Below, piece by piece: positions 17,799 to 27,137 of a DNA stretch of 64,000 nt (its first letter is position 1; each line of letters starts with the position of its first letter). The notes beneath the pieces are model-generated. The model worked only from the letters and a program-made list of their open reading frames with translations. It ran no database searches and was not told the DNA's origin. The position numbers and the translations under genes are program-made. The stretch lies in contig NZ_JAASQL010000007.1 of NCBI RefSeq assembly GCF_011762155.1, positions 26,443-90,442 of the forward strand, written 5' to 3'. Origin of the DNA: Wenyingzhuangia heitensis (GTDB lineage Bacteria > Bacteroidota > Bacteroidia > Flavobacteriales > Flavobacteriaceae).

Positions 17799-18512
17799 TT
17801 AAAGAAACATAGGAACCTCCATTAATAATACGTTGGCTCCTTCTTTTGCGGTTAGGTTAAAGTTTTTTGTATTCCAAATTCCCATTCCGTCTCTTTTAGA
17901 TAAAAGTTCACTGTTCACATCAATATTTCCTTCTAACACAAAAACATAAACTCCATTTCCTTCTTTTTTTAACGTATATTCAATAGTCGTTTCTTTGGTG
18001 AATTTTCCAAGACTAAACCAAGCATCTTGATGTACCCAAACTCCTTGATCGTCTTTATTAGGTGATAGTACTTGATAAAATTGATTTTCTTTTTGAATTT
18101 CTTTGGTAGAAATTTGATCGTAACGAGGTTCAACTCCCTTTTGGTTTGGAATTATCCATATTTGAAGAAATTTTACATCTTTATTAGGGTTTCTGTTACG
18201 TTCACTATGATAAATACCTGTACCTGCACTCATCACTTGCACATCACCTTCTTTTATTACAGATATATTTCCCATGCTGTCTTGGTGTTCTAAATCTCCT
18301 TCTAAAGGAATAGAAATAATTTCCATGTTTTCATGTGGATGTTTTCCAAAACCACTTCCAGAATGTACCTGGTCATCATTTAAAACTCTTAAAACTCCAA
18401 AATTCATTCTTTCTGGATTGTGATATCCTGAAAAACTAAAAGTGTGGTAAGAGTTTAACCAACCATGATTTGCATGTCCTCTTGTTTCTGCTTTGTGAAT
18501 TACTGTGTTCAT
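17799..18512 (-). CDS. Pirin family protein
   Basis: The 237-residue bicupin matches the pirin/YhhW group: start MNTVIHKAETRGHANHGWL, then SFSGYHNPERMNFG. The metal-binding residues are in GKHPHENMEIIS (two His) with further ligands in EHQDS and YHSERN. Family members bind iron or other metals, and some are quercetin dioxygenases. Reaction and partner are unknown here. The AraC-type regulator gene upstream is on the same strand, 127 bp away, and may control it. Confidence 0.92.
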   Translation of the reverse strand: MNTVIHKAETRGHANHGWLNSYHTFSFSGYHNPERMNFGVLRVLNDDQVHSGSGFGKHPHENMEIISIPLEGDLEHQDSMGNISVIKEGDVQVMSAGTGIYHSERNRNPNKDVKFLQIWIIPNQKGVEPRYDQISTKEIQKENQFYQVLSPNKDDQGVWVHQDAWFSLGKFTKETTIEYTLKKEGNGVYVFVLEGNIDVNSELLSKRDGMGIWNTKNFNLTAKEGANVLLMEVPMFL

Positions 18513-18639
18513 TGCTTTTTTTTAATGTTAAATAATTATTTTTTCTTTTTTAATTCTATAGCAAAGATGGTACAAAAGCAGAATGTGAGGAATATAAGAA
18601 ATCTGGATTTGCATATGAGAATCCGACATTGTATTATTT

Positions 18640-19515
18640 TTAGGAAGAAAGTTCTTTTCGCTTAAAATGGGAAGGGGAAAAAGAAGTACATTTTTTAAAA
18701 AAAGCACTAAAGTTGGCGGGCTCACTAAAGCCTAAGTTAAAACCAATTTCTTTATTGGTTAAAGTAGATAGAAACAATAATCTTTTTGCCTCTACAATAA
18801 TTCTAGACTGAATGTATTCTTTGGCTGTTTTACCAATAGTGGTTTTTACAATTCTATTTAAATGATCTGGAGTAATGTGTAAAGCGTTAGCATAATAGCT
18901 GGTAGAATGTTCTGCTTTATAATTAAGGTTTACCAATTCTTTAAACTCTCTAATTATCCTGTTTTCCGAAATATCTATATATGACTCTACCGGATTAATA
19001 GATTGTATGTTGTTACATTCAATTAAAAACAATTTTAAAAAAGCTCCAATAGACAATTCTTTCATTTGCGAGTTTCCATAAAATAATTGAAAAATTTCGT
19101 TTGTAAATTGGTCAATTTTTACAAACTGACTTTTAGTAATAGCTAGCGGAGGACTTTGTCCATAATCATGAAAAAGATTTAAACTTTCAATAAAAGAAAG
19201 TTGAATAGCATTTTCAATTAAAAATTGAGTCGAAAATGTCATTGCAAAACCCAAAGAAGCTTCTTGTTCTATCACTTGATGAACTTGGCCAGGAGACACA
19301 AAAAATAATTGATAACGATCCATTTTATAAGTGTTAAAATCTATTTTATGAGTTCCTTTAGCTTGTTTTATAACCAAAACAGTATAGTAATTGTGCTTGT
19401 GGGGTTCATCTGTTTTACCATTTCTTTTTAGATATGTGGTTTCCATATTAGAAATTCCAAAACTGATTTTATCATTAGAGGCATTTATCTTTTGATATGT
19501 TTTGATGGGATTCAT
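18640..19515 (-). CDS. AraC family transcriptional regulator
   Basis: The 291-residue protein has an N-terminal cupin-like sensor part (PHKHNYYTVLVIK, FVSPGQVHQVIEQ) and a C-terminal AraC DNA-binding domain with two helix-turn-helix units. The second carries LTNKEIGFNLGFSEPANFSAFFKK. It lies upstream of pirin on the same strand and diverges from tgt. Its target may be the pirin gene; the ligand is unknown. Confidence 0.92.
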   Translation of the reverse strand: MNPIKTYQKINASNDKISFGISNMETTYLKRNGKTDEPHKHNYYTVLVIKQAKGTHKIDFNTYKMDRYQLFFVSPGQVHQVIEQEASLGFAMTFSTQFLIENAIQLSFIESLNLFHDYGQSPPLAITKSQFVKIDQFTNEIFQLFYGNSQMKELSIGAFLKLFLIECNNIQSINPVESYIDISENRIIREFKELVNLNYKAEHSTSYYANALHITPDHLNRIVKTTIGKTAKEYIQSRIIVEAKRLLFLSTLTNKEIGFNLGFSEPANFSAFFKKCTSFSPSHFKRKELSS

Positions 19516-19655
19516 GATGAGTTAATTTGTTTGGTAAAAGGTAATTAAAAGTACAATTTTTTAGAGGTTTTATAATTAAAGAAAAGTAATAAGTAGTTTG
19601 CAGTAGAGATTGTTATATTTTTCTATTCTTTAAACCTTTGTTCATTTCAAAGTGT

Positions 19656-19663
19656 TATTTTTG
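19656..19663 (+). promoter_or_regulatory. -7 box TATTTTTG of tgt, near-leaderless
   Basis: TATTTTTG fits TAnnTTTG and ends 5 bp before the tgt ATG at 19669. Transcription would begin at or next to the start codon, giving a leaderless or nearly leaderless message. A TTTG at 19637-19640 lies 15 bp upstream, closer than the usual spacing. Confidence 0.55.
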
Positions 19664-19668
19664 TCGCT

Positions 19669-20799
19669 ATGAAATTTAAGATAGAAGCATTAGATCCTAA
19701 AAGTAAAGCCAGAGCTGGTGAAGTTACCACGGATCACGGAGTGATAGAAACACCAATATTTATGCCTGTAGGTACTATGGGTACTGTAAAAGGAGTTCAT
19801 CAACGTGAGTTAAAAGAAGAAATCAATCCTGATATTATTTTATCAAACACGTATCATTTATACTTAAGACCTAAAACAGACATTATACAAGGTGCTGGTG
19901 GTTTGCATAAATTCATGAATTGGGACCGTCCTATTTTAACAGATTCAGGAGGATATCAAGTATATTCTTTGTCTGGACGTAGAAAAATTAAAGAAGAAGG
20001 CGTAAAGTTTAAAAGTCATATTGATGGTTCTTACCATTTCTTTTCACCAGAAAATGTAATGGAAATACAACGTAAAATTGGAGCAGATATTATCATGGCA
20101 TTTGATGAGTGTACTCCATATCCTTGTGATTATAATTATGCAAAACGTTCTATGCATATGACTCATAGATGGTTAAATAGATGTATCAATCATTTAGAGA
20201 AAACACCAGAAATTTACGATTATAAGCAAACATTCTTTCCGATTGTACAAGGAAGTACCTATACAGATTTAAGAAAACAATCTGCAGAATACATTGCCAA
20301 TGCAGGAGCAGAAGGGAATGCTATTGGAGGGTTGTCTGTAGGGGAGCCTGCAGAAGAAATGTATGCTATGACAGATGTGGTGTGTAGCATTTTACCAGAA
20401 GACAAACCTAGATATTTAATGGGAGTAGGGACTCCAATTAACATTTTAGAAAACATTGCTTTGGGGGTTGATATGTTTGACTGTGTAATGCCTACTCGTA
20501 ATGCTCGTAACGGAATGTTGTTTACTTCTGAAGGTCACATTAATATTAAAAACAAAAAGTGGGAAAAAGATTTTTCTCCAATAGATCCTGCAGCCATTAC
20601 TTGGGTAGATACAGAGTATTCTAAAGCGTATTTACGTCACTTATTTGTGTCTAATGAATTTTTAGGCAAGCAAATTGCTACCATACATAACTTAGGCTTT
20701 TATCTTTGGTTGGTAAGAGAGGCTAGAAAGCATATTATTGCAGGAGATTTTAGAGAATGGAAAGATAAAATGGTAAAGCAAATGGATAATAGATTATAA
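19669..20799 (+). CDS. tgt: Queuine tRNA-ribosyltransferase (Tgt)
   Basis: The 376-residue enzyme exchanges guanine 34 for the preQ1 base in GUN anticodon tRNAs. It contains TPIFMPVGTMGTVKGV, the active-site segment TDSGGYQVYSLSGR (catalytic Asp), EGNAIGGLSVGEP, and the second Asp in FDCVMPTRNARNG. The usual CxCxxC zinc-binding cysteines near the C-terminus are absent: the region reads DPAAITWVDTEYSKAYLRHLF. From memory this is common in Bacteroidota Tgt proteins, so it need not mean loss of function. The LptF/G permease gene starts 2 bp after the stop, indicating one operon. Confidence 0.96.
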   Translation: MKFKIEALDPKSKARAGEVTTDHGVIETPIFMPVGTMGTVKGVHQRELKEEINPDIILSNTYHLYLRPKTDIIQGAGGLHKFMNWDRPILTDSGGYQVYSLSGRRKIKEEGVKFKSHIDGSYHFFSPENVMEIQRKIGADIIMAFDECTPYPCDYNYAKRSMHMTHRWLNRCINHLEKTPEIYDYKQTFFPIVQGSTYTDLRKQSAEYIANAGAEGNAIGGLSVGEPAEEMYAMTDVVCSILPEDKPRYLMGVGTPINILENIALGVDMFDCVMPTRNARNGMLFTSEGHINIKNKKWEKDFSPIDPAAITWVDTEYSKAYLRHLFVSNEFLGKQIATIHNLGFYLWLVREARKHIIAGDFREWKDKMVKQMDNRL

Positions 20800-20801
20800 G
20801 C

Positions 20802-21893
20802 TTGAAAATATTAGATAAATACATACTATTCAGATATTTAAAATCAGTGTTTTTTACGCTGTTTATTTTAATACCTATTGCGGTAGTAATTGATGTTTCT
20901 GAAAAAGTGGATAAGTTTTTACGCCACGATGATTTAACATTGATAGAAATTTTAAGAGATTATTATTTAAATTTTATCGTTTATTACGGAAACACTTTTT
21001 TACCCTTGGCTACTTTTATTGCCTGCATTATGTTTACTTCTAAATTGGCAAATAATACAGAGGTAATAGCCATTAGTAGTGCCAATATATCGTTTACTCG
21101 TTTTTTAAGACCTTATTTTATAGGAGCGACCATTTTGGCAAGTGTTGCTTTGGCAATGAATCATTTTGTGGTGCCTAAAGGAAATGAGATTAGACATAGG
21201 TTTGAAAAAAGTTATATTAATAAAAACTTAGGAGGTAGAGGAGCTGTAAAAAACTTTAACCTTCAGCTAAATGATAGTGCTAAAGTATTTATAAAGTCGT
21301 TTAATGTTTCTGGAAATAGAGGTTTTAACTTTTCTTATTCAGAATTTAATGATACCAAAATTAAATACAAATTGGTGTCTAATAATATTGTTTGGGATAC
21401 AGAGAAGCTTGTCTTTAAACTGCCAGATTATACAGAACGTTTTGTGTTTGCTAATAAAGATTCTCTTTCTTCGGGAGTAGACAAAGAAATTGATTTAGAT
21501 TTTACTCCAGAAGATTTAAAAACATCGGGATATAAATCTATGAACTTAACTTCTGATAAATTGATTGAGTTTATAGAGAAATCAGAAAAAAGAGGAGTTA
21601 AAAATTTAAATTCTTATTACGTAGAATTATATCAAAGAACAAGTTTGCCCATTTCGGCTTATGTTTTAACATTAATAGCTGTGTCTTTGGCTTCTAGAAA
21701 AAAACGTGGTGGAGTAGGAATTAACCTTGCTATTGGAGTTGGGTTGATGTTTATTTACGTGTTTTTTATGAAAGTTGCAAAAGTGCTAGGATCTGCACCA
21801 GATTCTAATGCTCTTTTTATGGCTTGGTTGCCTAATTTTATATTTGGAATAATTGCAGTGTATTTATACATAAAAGAAAAAAAACAAGGATAA
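20802..21893 (+). CDS. LptF/LptG family permease
   Basis: The 363-residue protein begins with TTG at 20802, two bases after the tgt stop; no nearby ATG would preserve the conserved N-terminus MKILDKYILFRYLKS. It has three membrane helices near each end and a large periplasmic region in between, as in the YjgP/YjgQ family. These are the membrane parts of the LPS export machine with LptB, feeding the LptA bridge. The segment DVSEKVDKF after helix 1 is typical. LptF and LptG cannot be told apart with certainty in Bacteroidota. It precedes glmM, which supplies UDP-GlcNAc for envelope synthesis. Confidence 0.9.
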   Translation: MKILDKYILFRYLKSVFFTLFILIPIAVVIDVSEKVDKFLRHDDLTLIEILRDYYLNFIVYYGNTFLPLATFIACIMFTSKLANNTEVIAISSANISFTRFLRPYFIGATILASVALAMNHFVVPKGNEIRHRFEKSYINKNLGGRGAVKNFNLQLNDSAKVFIKSFNVSGNRGFNFSYSEFNDTKIKYKLVSNNIVWDTEKLVFKLPDYTERFVFANKDSLSSGVDKEIDLDFTPEDLKTSGYKSMNLTSDKLIEFIEKSEKRGVKNLNSYYVELYQRTSLPISAYVLTLIAVSLASRKKRGGVGINLAIGVGLMFIYVFFMKVAKVLGSAPDSNALFMAWLPNFIFGIIAVYLYIKEKKQG

Positions 21894-21913
21894 CCCTTAA
21901 AAATGGAAACAAA

Positions 21914-23308
21914 ATGTCGTTAATCAAATCAATTTCTGGAATTAGAGGAACTATTGGAGGACAAGTTGGAGACAACCTAACCCCGTTAGATGCAGTTAAA
22001 TTTGCAGCCGCTTATGGTACTTGGATAAAAGAAAGAAATAAAGAAGCTAAAGAAATTAATGTAGTTGTAGGTAGAGATGCTCGTATTTCTGGAGCTATGA
22101 TTAGTAGTTTGGTAACCAACACACTAATAGGTTTGGGTATTAATGTTATAGATTTAGGTTTGTCTACAACTCCAACGGTTGAGGTAGCTGTGCCTTTAGA
22201 AAAAGCACATGGTGGAATTATTTTAACAGCATCTCACAATCCTAAGCAATGGAATGCCTTAAAATTGCTAAACGAAAAAGGAGAATTTTTAAATGGTGCC
22301 GATGGGTTAGAAATTTTAGAATTTGCCGAAAAGGATGCGTTTACATTTGCTGAGGTTGATGATTTAGGAACCTATACAGAAGACAATTCATATATAGAGA
22401 AACATATTCAAGAAGTTTTAAATTTAGAATTGGTAGATGTAGAAGCTATTAAAAAAGCCCGTTTTAAAGTAGTTCTAGATGCAGTAAATTCAACAGGAGG
22501 AATTTTTATTCCTGCTTTGTTAGAAAAATTAGGTGTAGAATGTGTAAAATTATATTGTGAACCTAATGGAGATTTTCCTCACAACCCAGAACCTTTAAAA
22601 GAACATTTAGGAGATATTGCTAAATTGGTGGTACAAGAAAAAGCAGATTTTGGAATTGTAGTAGATCCAGATGTAGACAGATTGGCTTTAATTAGCGAAG
22701 ATGGTTCTATGTTTGGAGAAGAATATACCTTGGTAGCTTGTGCAGATTATGTGCTAGGACAATTAGGAGGTGGGAATACGGTATCTAACCTATCATCTTC
22801 TAGAGCCCTAAGAGATGTTACCGAAAAACACGGTGGAACTTATACAGCAAGTGCTGTGGGAGAGGTAAATGTGGTGACTGCCATGAAAGAAACCAATACC
22901 GTAATTGGTGGTGAAGGAAATGGAGGAATCATTTATCCAGAATCCCACTACGGTCGTGATTCTTTAGTAGGGGTTGCTTTATTTTTATCTCACTTAGCAA
23001 AAGGAAATAAATCTTGTAAAGAATTACGTGATTCTTATCCTGAATACTATATGAGTAAAAATAAAATTCAGTTAACACCTAGTTTAGATGTTGATGCGAT
23101 TTTAGCTACCATGGCAGAGAAATACAAAAACGAAGAAGTAAATATCATTGATGGTGTAAAAGTTGATTTTGCTGATGAGTGGTTACATTTACGTAAATCT
23201 AACACAGAACCAATTATTAGAATTTATACAGAAAGTGGTTCGCAACAAAGTGCAGATGCTTTGGCTTTTAGAGCCATTGATGAGATCAAAGAAATTGCAG
23301 GTTTGTAA
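21914..23308 (+). CDS. glmM: Phosphoglucosamine mutase (GlmM)
   Basis: This is a 464-residue alpha-D-phosphohexomutase. It has the catalytic phosphoserine loop TASHNPKQWNALK (Ser107), the metal loop DPDVDRLAL, the sugar-binding loop GEGNGG, and a C-terminal phosphate-binding region RKSNTEPIIRIY. It converts glucosamine 6-phosphate to glucosamine 1-phosphate for peptidoglycan and LPS. In Bacteroidota such proteins are annotated as GlmM; phosphomannomutase activity is possible. It lies 20 bp after the permease gene, and a terminator follows at 23391. Confidence 0.93.
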   Translation: MSLIKSISGIRGTIGGQVGDNLTPLDAVKFAAAYGTWIKERNKEAKEINVVVGRDARISGAMISSLVTNTLIGLGINVIDLGLSTTPTVEVAVPLEKAHGGIILTASHNPKQWNALKLLNEKGEFLNGADGLEILEFAEKDAFTFAEVDDLGTYTEDNSYIEKHIQEVLNLELVDVEAIKKARFKVVLDAVNSTGGIFIPALLEKLGVECVKLYCEPNGDFPHNPEPLKEHLGDIAKLVVQEKADFGIVVDPDVDRLALISEDGSMFGEEYTLVACADYVLGQLGGGNTVSNLSSSRALRDVTEKHGGTYTASAVGEVNVVTAMKETNTVIGGEGNGGIIYPESHYGRDSLVGVALFLSHLAKGNKSCKELRDSYPEYYMSKNKIQLTPSLDVDAILATMAEKYKNEEVNIIDGVKVDFADEWLHLRKSNTEPIIRIYTESGSQQSADALAFRAIDEIKEIAGL

Positions 23309-23320
23309 TAAAAAGTAGGA

Positions 23321-23341
23321 CCATCGAGCGGAGTCGAGATG
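23321..23341. repeat. Short GC-rich intergenic motif (CGAGCGGAGTCGAG type)
   Basis: The 21 bp at 23321-23341 around CGAGCGGAGTCGAGATG are far richer in G and C than the flanks and contain CTCGA twice on the reverse strand. Similar dispersed motifs are known between genes in flavobacteria, from memory. No second copy was seen in this window. Confidence 0.4.
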
Positions 23342-23390
23342 TGAAATTATAGCACATAAACGATCTAGTTAAGTCCAAATTGACGAATTA

Positions 23391-23424
23391 AAAAGTCCGA
23401 GAAATTCTCTCGGACTTTTCTTTT
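23391..23424 (+). terminator. Intrinsic terminator after glmM
   Basis: Perfect 12-bp arms AAAAGTCCGAGA (23391-23402) and TCTCGGACTTTT (23408-23419) with a 5-nt loop are followed by CTTTT. It ends the tgt-permease-glmM transcript. Confidence 0.9.
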
Positions 23425-23452
23425 ATAAAAAACTAAATTGTTAAGAAAAAGA

Positions 23453-24133
23453 ATGGATTTAAAGAAACATTATGATTCTCTGTACAAAGAGTCAGTTTTA
23501 AAAATAGCTAAAGAAAATTGCCAAATAGATCCTTTAATTGATGCTGGTAATGACAACCGATTTGGAATTACACTTTTATTAAGACCTTCTGAAGAAGTAA
23601 AGAACCATATTCAATATTTTTTACGTCAACTTAAGCTTATAGAACCTAGTCAATATTATTATGAAAATTCAGATATTCACATTACAGTTATGTCCATTAT
23701 ATCGTGTTATAATGGATTTGATTTAGATAAGCTTAATATTGAAGATTACAATCAAATTATTTGTAAAAGCTTAATCGATTTTACTCCCTTAAAAATAACA
23801 TGCAGAGGTGTAACAGCTTCTTCTAGTTGTTTAATGATTAAAGGTTTTATGGAAAATGAATCTATAAATCTTTTAAGAGATAGGTTAAGAGCTCATTTTA
23901 GAGCAACCACTTTAGAACAAAGTATAGATAAACGTTATGCTATTCAGACAGCACACTCAACAGTAGTTAGATTTAGAAAAAAATTGAGCAATAAAAATGA
24001 GTTTTTAGCTCTGGTAGAAAAGTTTAAAGATTATGATTTTGGTACTTTTAAAGTTGAAAGGTTAGAATTGGTTTATAACGACTGGTATCAAAGAAAAAAG
24101 TCGGTAAGAAAATTAACAGATTTTACACTCTAA
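23453..24133 (+). CDS. 2H phosphoesterase / 2'-5' RNA ligase-like protein
   Basis: Starting at ATG 23453 gives 226 residues; a TTG five codons earlier is possible but less likely. Two HxT-type motifs mark the 2H phosphoesterase superfamily: H76-I-T78 in DIHITVMS and H168-S-T170 in AHSTVVRF, with the expected spacing for a duplicated fold. Members act on 2',3'-cyclic or 2'-5' RNA bonds or on ADP-ribose 1'',2''-cyclic phosphate; the substrate is unknown here. Some databases call close relatives mutarotase, which the HxT pair does not support. It lies alone between two transcription units. Confidence 0.75.
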   Translation: MDLKKHYDSLYKESVLKIAKENCQIDPLIDAGNDNRFGITLLLRPSEEVKNHIQYFLRQLKLIEPSQYYYENSDIHITVMSIISCYNGFDLDKLNIEDYNQIICKSLIDFTPLKITCRGVTASSSCLMIKGFMENESINLLRDRLRAHFRATTLEQSIDKRYAIQTAHSTVVRFRKKLSNKNEFLALVEKFKDYDFGTFKVERLELVYNDWYQRKKSVRKLTDFTL

Positions 24134-24184
24134 AGAGAGTCTCTTTTATCTAATTTCTCAAATCTTATATCTAAATTATAATAG

Positions 24185-24192
24185 TACCTTTG
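24185..24192 (+). promoter_or_regulatory. -7 box TACCTTTG of the DEAD-box helicase gene
   Basis: TACCTTTG matches TAnnTTTG. It ends only 2 bp before the TTG at 24195, so transcription would start inside the first codons if that TTG were used. This favours the in-frame TTG at 24216 as the real start. No clear TTTG at -33 is seen. Confidence 0.55.
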
Positions 24193-24194
24193 CA

Positions 24195-25334
24195 TTGAAA
24201 TTAAATACTAAAATTTTGAAAAATTTTAAAGATTTAGGAGTAACTCCAGAATTCATCAAATCGATGAAAGAAATGGGAGTAAACCAACCTACAGAAATAC
24301 AAGAAAGATCCATTCCAAAATTATTGGAAGGACAAATAGATTATATAGGAAAAGCACAAACAGGAACGGGAAAAACCATTGCTTTTGGTTTGCCATTGTT
24401 GCAAAAAATAAATCCTAAAAAAAATGAAATTCAGGTTTTGGTTTTAGCTCCGACACGTGAATTGGCTCAACAGATAAAAAAACAATTGTTTAAGTTGACC
24501 AAATATGCATCGGAAAGAATTTTTTGTGAAGCTGTTTACGGAGGAGAAAAAATAGACGTTCAAATTAAAAACCTAGAGAGGACTACACACGTAGTTGTTG
24601 CGACTCCAGGTAGATTATGCGATTTGTTAGATAGATCTGCAATTGATATTAGCAATATAAAAATGTTAGTATTAGACGAGGCTGATGAAATGTTAAGTAT
24701 GGGGTTTTTACCAGACTTAAATAGAATTTTAAAGTTTTCTACAGGAGCAAAAAACACTTGGTTGTTTTCTGCAACATTTCCAAATGCATTAAATAGTTTG
24801 GTAAAAACATATATGAACAATCCTGTTCGTGTAGAGGTAGAGTCTGAGCAATTGGTAAACGAAAACATTTCTCATAAATTTATATCAACTACAATAGGTC
24901 AAAAATTAGATGTTTTAGTCAGTTTTGTAGAGAGTAGAGGAATGGAAAAAGGAATTGTGTTTTGTAAAACAAAATTAGGGGCTCAAAAACTAAAAGAAGA
25001 ATTATCAGAAGAAGGTTTTTCTGTATCGGCTTTAGAAGGTGATATGGGACAGCGAGATAGAGAAAAATCTTTACGTTCTTTTAAAAATGGAGCTAGTCAA
25101 TTGTTAGTTTGTACAGATGTTGCTGCAAGGGGAATAGATGTGCCTAATGTGAATTTTGTAATTCATTACCAGCTGCCAGAGAATACAGAATATTTTGTAC
25201 ACCGTAGTGGTAGAACTGCCCGTGGTGGAAACAAAGGTTTGTCTTTGGCTATTGTGTTGTCTAAAGAGTTAGAGCAGTTACAGGGATTACAAAAGGAATT
25301 TAAAATTTATTTTGGAAAATATACGATTGTATAA
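24195..25334 (+). CDS. DEAD-box RNA helicase
   Basis: The protein has 379 residues if begun at TTG 24195, or 372 from TTG 24216 (MKNFKDLGVTPEF), which the promoter position favours. All core motifs are present: Q motif (QPTEIQERSIP), AQTGTGKT, PTRELA, TPGR, DEAD, SAT, and HRSGRTARGG. It lacks the basic or DbpA-like C-terminal RNA-binding tail found in many relatives, ending 39 residues after HRSGRTARGG. It would unwind RNA in ribosome assembly or decay; the particular target is unknown. Confidence 0.93.
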   Translation: MKLNTKILKNFKDLGVTPEFIKSMKEMGVNQPTEIQERSIPKLLEGQIDYIGKAQTGTGKTIAFGLPLLQKINPKKNEIQVLVLAPTRELAQQIKKQLFKLTKYASERIFCEAVYGGEKIDVQIKNLERTTHVVVATPGRLCDLLDRSAIDISNIKMLVLDEADEMLSMGFLPDLNRILKFSTGAKNTWLFSATFPNALNSLVKTYMNNPVRVEVESEQLVNENISHKFISTTIGQKLDVLVSFVESRGMEKGIVFCKTKLGAQKLKEELSEEGFSVSALEGDMGQRDREKSLRSFKNGASQLLVCTDVAARGIDVPNVNFVIHYQLPENTEYFVHRSGRTARGGNKGLSLAIVLSKELEQLQGLQKEFKIYFGKYTIV

Positions 25335-25372
25335 TAAGAGAAATTTATAGTCTTATTTATTTTTATAAAAAC

Positions 25373-25404
25373 AAAAAACTCGGATGTGCAATCCGAGTTT
25401 TTTT
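25373..25404 (+). terminator. Intrinsic terminator after the DEAD-box gene
   Basis: Arms AAAAAACTCGGAT (25373-25385) and ATCCGAGTTTTTT (25391-25403) pair perfectly, with a 5-nt loop and further T. Confidence 0.9.
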
Positions 25405-25521
25405 GTAGGTGTTTTTTAGTAAATGTTAATAGCTTAACTAGATTTTATATGTACAAACTATATTTATAGATAAGGAATCATTTGTGCTAGATGTTTTAAT
25501 TATAAATTATGTTCTTTGAAA

Positions 25522-25544
25522 AATCTAAAAATTAATTTTAGATT
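25522..25544. promoter_or_regulatory. 9-bp inverted repeat upstream of the second sulfatase
   Basis: AATCTAAAA (25522-25530) and TTTTAGATT (25536-25544) are perfect reverse complements 5 bp apart, 25 bp upstream of the sulfatase ATG. It could be an operator or a leader hairpin. AT-rich composition makes chance more likely than for the GC-rich hairpins. Confidence 0.35.
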
Positions 25545-25568
25545 AATTACACATAAACTTAAAATACA

Positions 25569-27011
25569 ATGCACATTTTTTTTAAAGTTATCGTTTTGTC
25601 TCTAACAGTGCTAACTACTGTTAATTCACAAAAAAGAGAAGTCAAAAAACAACCTAATATTATTGTTATTATGGCTGATGATATGGGGTATGCTGATACT
25701 GGTTTTACAGGATCAAAAAACATAAAGACTCCTCATCTAGACAAAATGGCTAGCGCTGGAGTTGTTTTTTCTCAAGGTTACGTAACACACGCTTTTTGTG
25801 GACCTAGTAGAGCAGGTTTGTTATCAGGTCGTTATCAACACCGTTTTGGGTTTGATCATAACCCAGCCTATGATCCTAACAATCCATATTTAGGAATATC
25901 TACAAAAGAAATTTTATTTCCTGCTAGAATGCAAAAAGTTGGATACACCACAGGGATTATTGGAAAATGGCACCTGGGAGCAGCGTATCCGTTTAACCCA
26001 ATGAATAGAGGTTTTAATTATTTCTATGGATTTTTAGGAGGAGGACATGATTACTACAAGGTAGATGTATCTAGACCTTTTAAAGAAAACTATTTACACG
26101 GTTTAATTCGCAACAAAAGACCAGCTGATTTTAAAGGATACTTAACCACAGCTTTAAGTAACGATGCTGTTGATTTTGTAAAAGAAAATAAAGAAAAACC
26201 ATTCTTTTTGTATTTGTCTTACAACGCACCCCATCAACCTTTACAGGCTCCAAAAGAAGATATTGAGCGTTATGCACATATAAAAGATAAAAAAAGAAGA
26301 GTGTATGCTGCTATGGTAGATGTTATGGATCAAGGAATTGGTAAAGTAATAAAAGCGTTAGAAGACAATGAAATTGCTGAAAATACACTAGTGTTTTTCC
26401 TAAGTGATAACGGAGGACCAATTCCATCTAAGCGTTTGCCAAAACGAGGAAATGGATCTTCAAATGCTCCATTTCGCGGTGGAAAAACAGATTATTTTGA
26501 TGGTGGAGTACATGTTCCATTTATTGCTTATTGGCCATCTGTACTTAAAGGAGGGCAAGTCTATGATAAGCCTGTGATTTCAATTGATATTAGTAAAACC
26601 GCTGTAGAATTGGCAGGTGCAGATGCTAGCGAAGGAAATGGAATGGAAGGTGAAAATTTGATACCTTTATTAACAGGTAAGAAAAAAGAAGCTCCTCATA
26701 ATGCTTTGTTCTGGAAATTCAGAAACAATTGGGCGGTTCTTTCAGATGGGTACAAACACATAAAAAATTCTCCATTAAAAGAAGCGGGTTTGTTTAATTT
26801 AAAGAAAGATGCAGGGGAACAAAATAATATAGTATCAAAAAATAAAAAAGTAGCAGAAAGCTTACGTAGTAAGTGGCAGGCATGGGATAAACAAAATATG
26901 GGACATAGAATTGGTAGTTATGCTGAGTTTGAAAGAAAAAGAGAACAGTTCTTTGAAGAATCTTTACCTGAAGGAGCTAAAAAATCTGATTATTTTGTGC
27001 CTAAAAAGTAA
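25569..27011 (+). CDS. Arylsulfatase-type sulfatase, secreted
   Basis: The 480-residue protein has a signal peptide ([20 protein letters not shown], then QKRE) without lipobox. Its type I sulfatase core has metal-binding Asp residues in [13 protein letters not shown] and the formylglycine signature C77-G-P-S-R81 in [13 protein letters not shown]. It also has [17 protein letters not shown], and FFLSDNGG. It resembles sulfatases of algal galactan loci, and a GH16 gene follows 126 bp downstream in the same direction, so the two probably act on one sulfated polysaccharide. The precise sulfate position removed cannot be read from sequence alone. Confidence 0.94.
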   Translation: MHIFFKVIVLSLTVLTTVNSQKREVKKQPNIIVIMADDMGYADTGFTGSKNIKTPHLDKMASAGVVFSQGYVTHAFCGPSRAGLLSGRYQHRFGFDHNPAYDPNNPYLGISTKEILFPARMQKVGYTTGIIGKWHLGAAYPFNPMNRGFNYFYGFLGGGHDYYKVDVSRPFKENYLHGLIRNKRPADFKGYLTTALSNDAVDFVKENKEKPFFLYLSYNAPHQPLQAPKEDIERYAHIKDKKRRVYAAMVDVMDQGIGKVIKALEDNEIAENTLVFFLSDNGGPIPSKRLPKRGNGSSNAPFRGGKTDYFDGGVHVPFIAYWPSVLKGGQVYDKPVISIDISKTAVELAGADASEGNGMEGENLIPLLTGKKKEAPHNALFWKFRNNWAVLSDGYKHIKNSPLKEAGLFNLKKDAGEQNNIVSKNKKVAESLRSKWQAWDKQNMGHRIGSYAEFERKREQFFEESLPEGAKKSDYFVPKK

Positions 27012-27137
27012 TTTTTTAAGTATTTGTTATATTGTAATTTTTAAGTGTTTTTTTTTGATAAAATCATATATTCTATAGAATTAATTTAGCGTATCTATAA
27101 GTAGTTTTTTTAAAAATTACATTTACATAAATAATTA

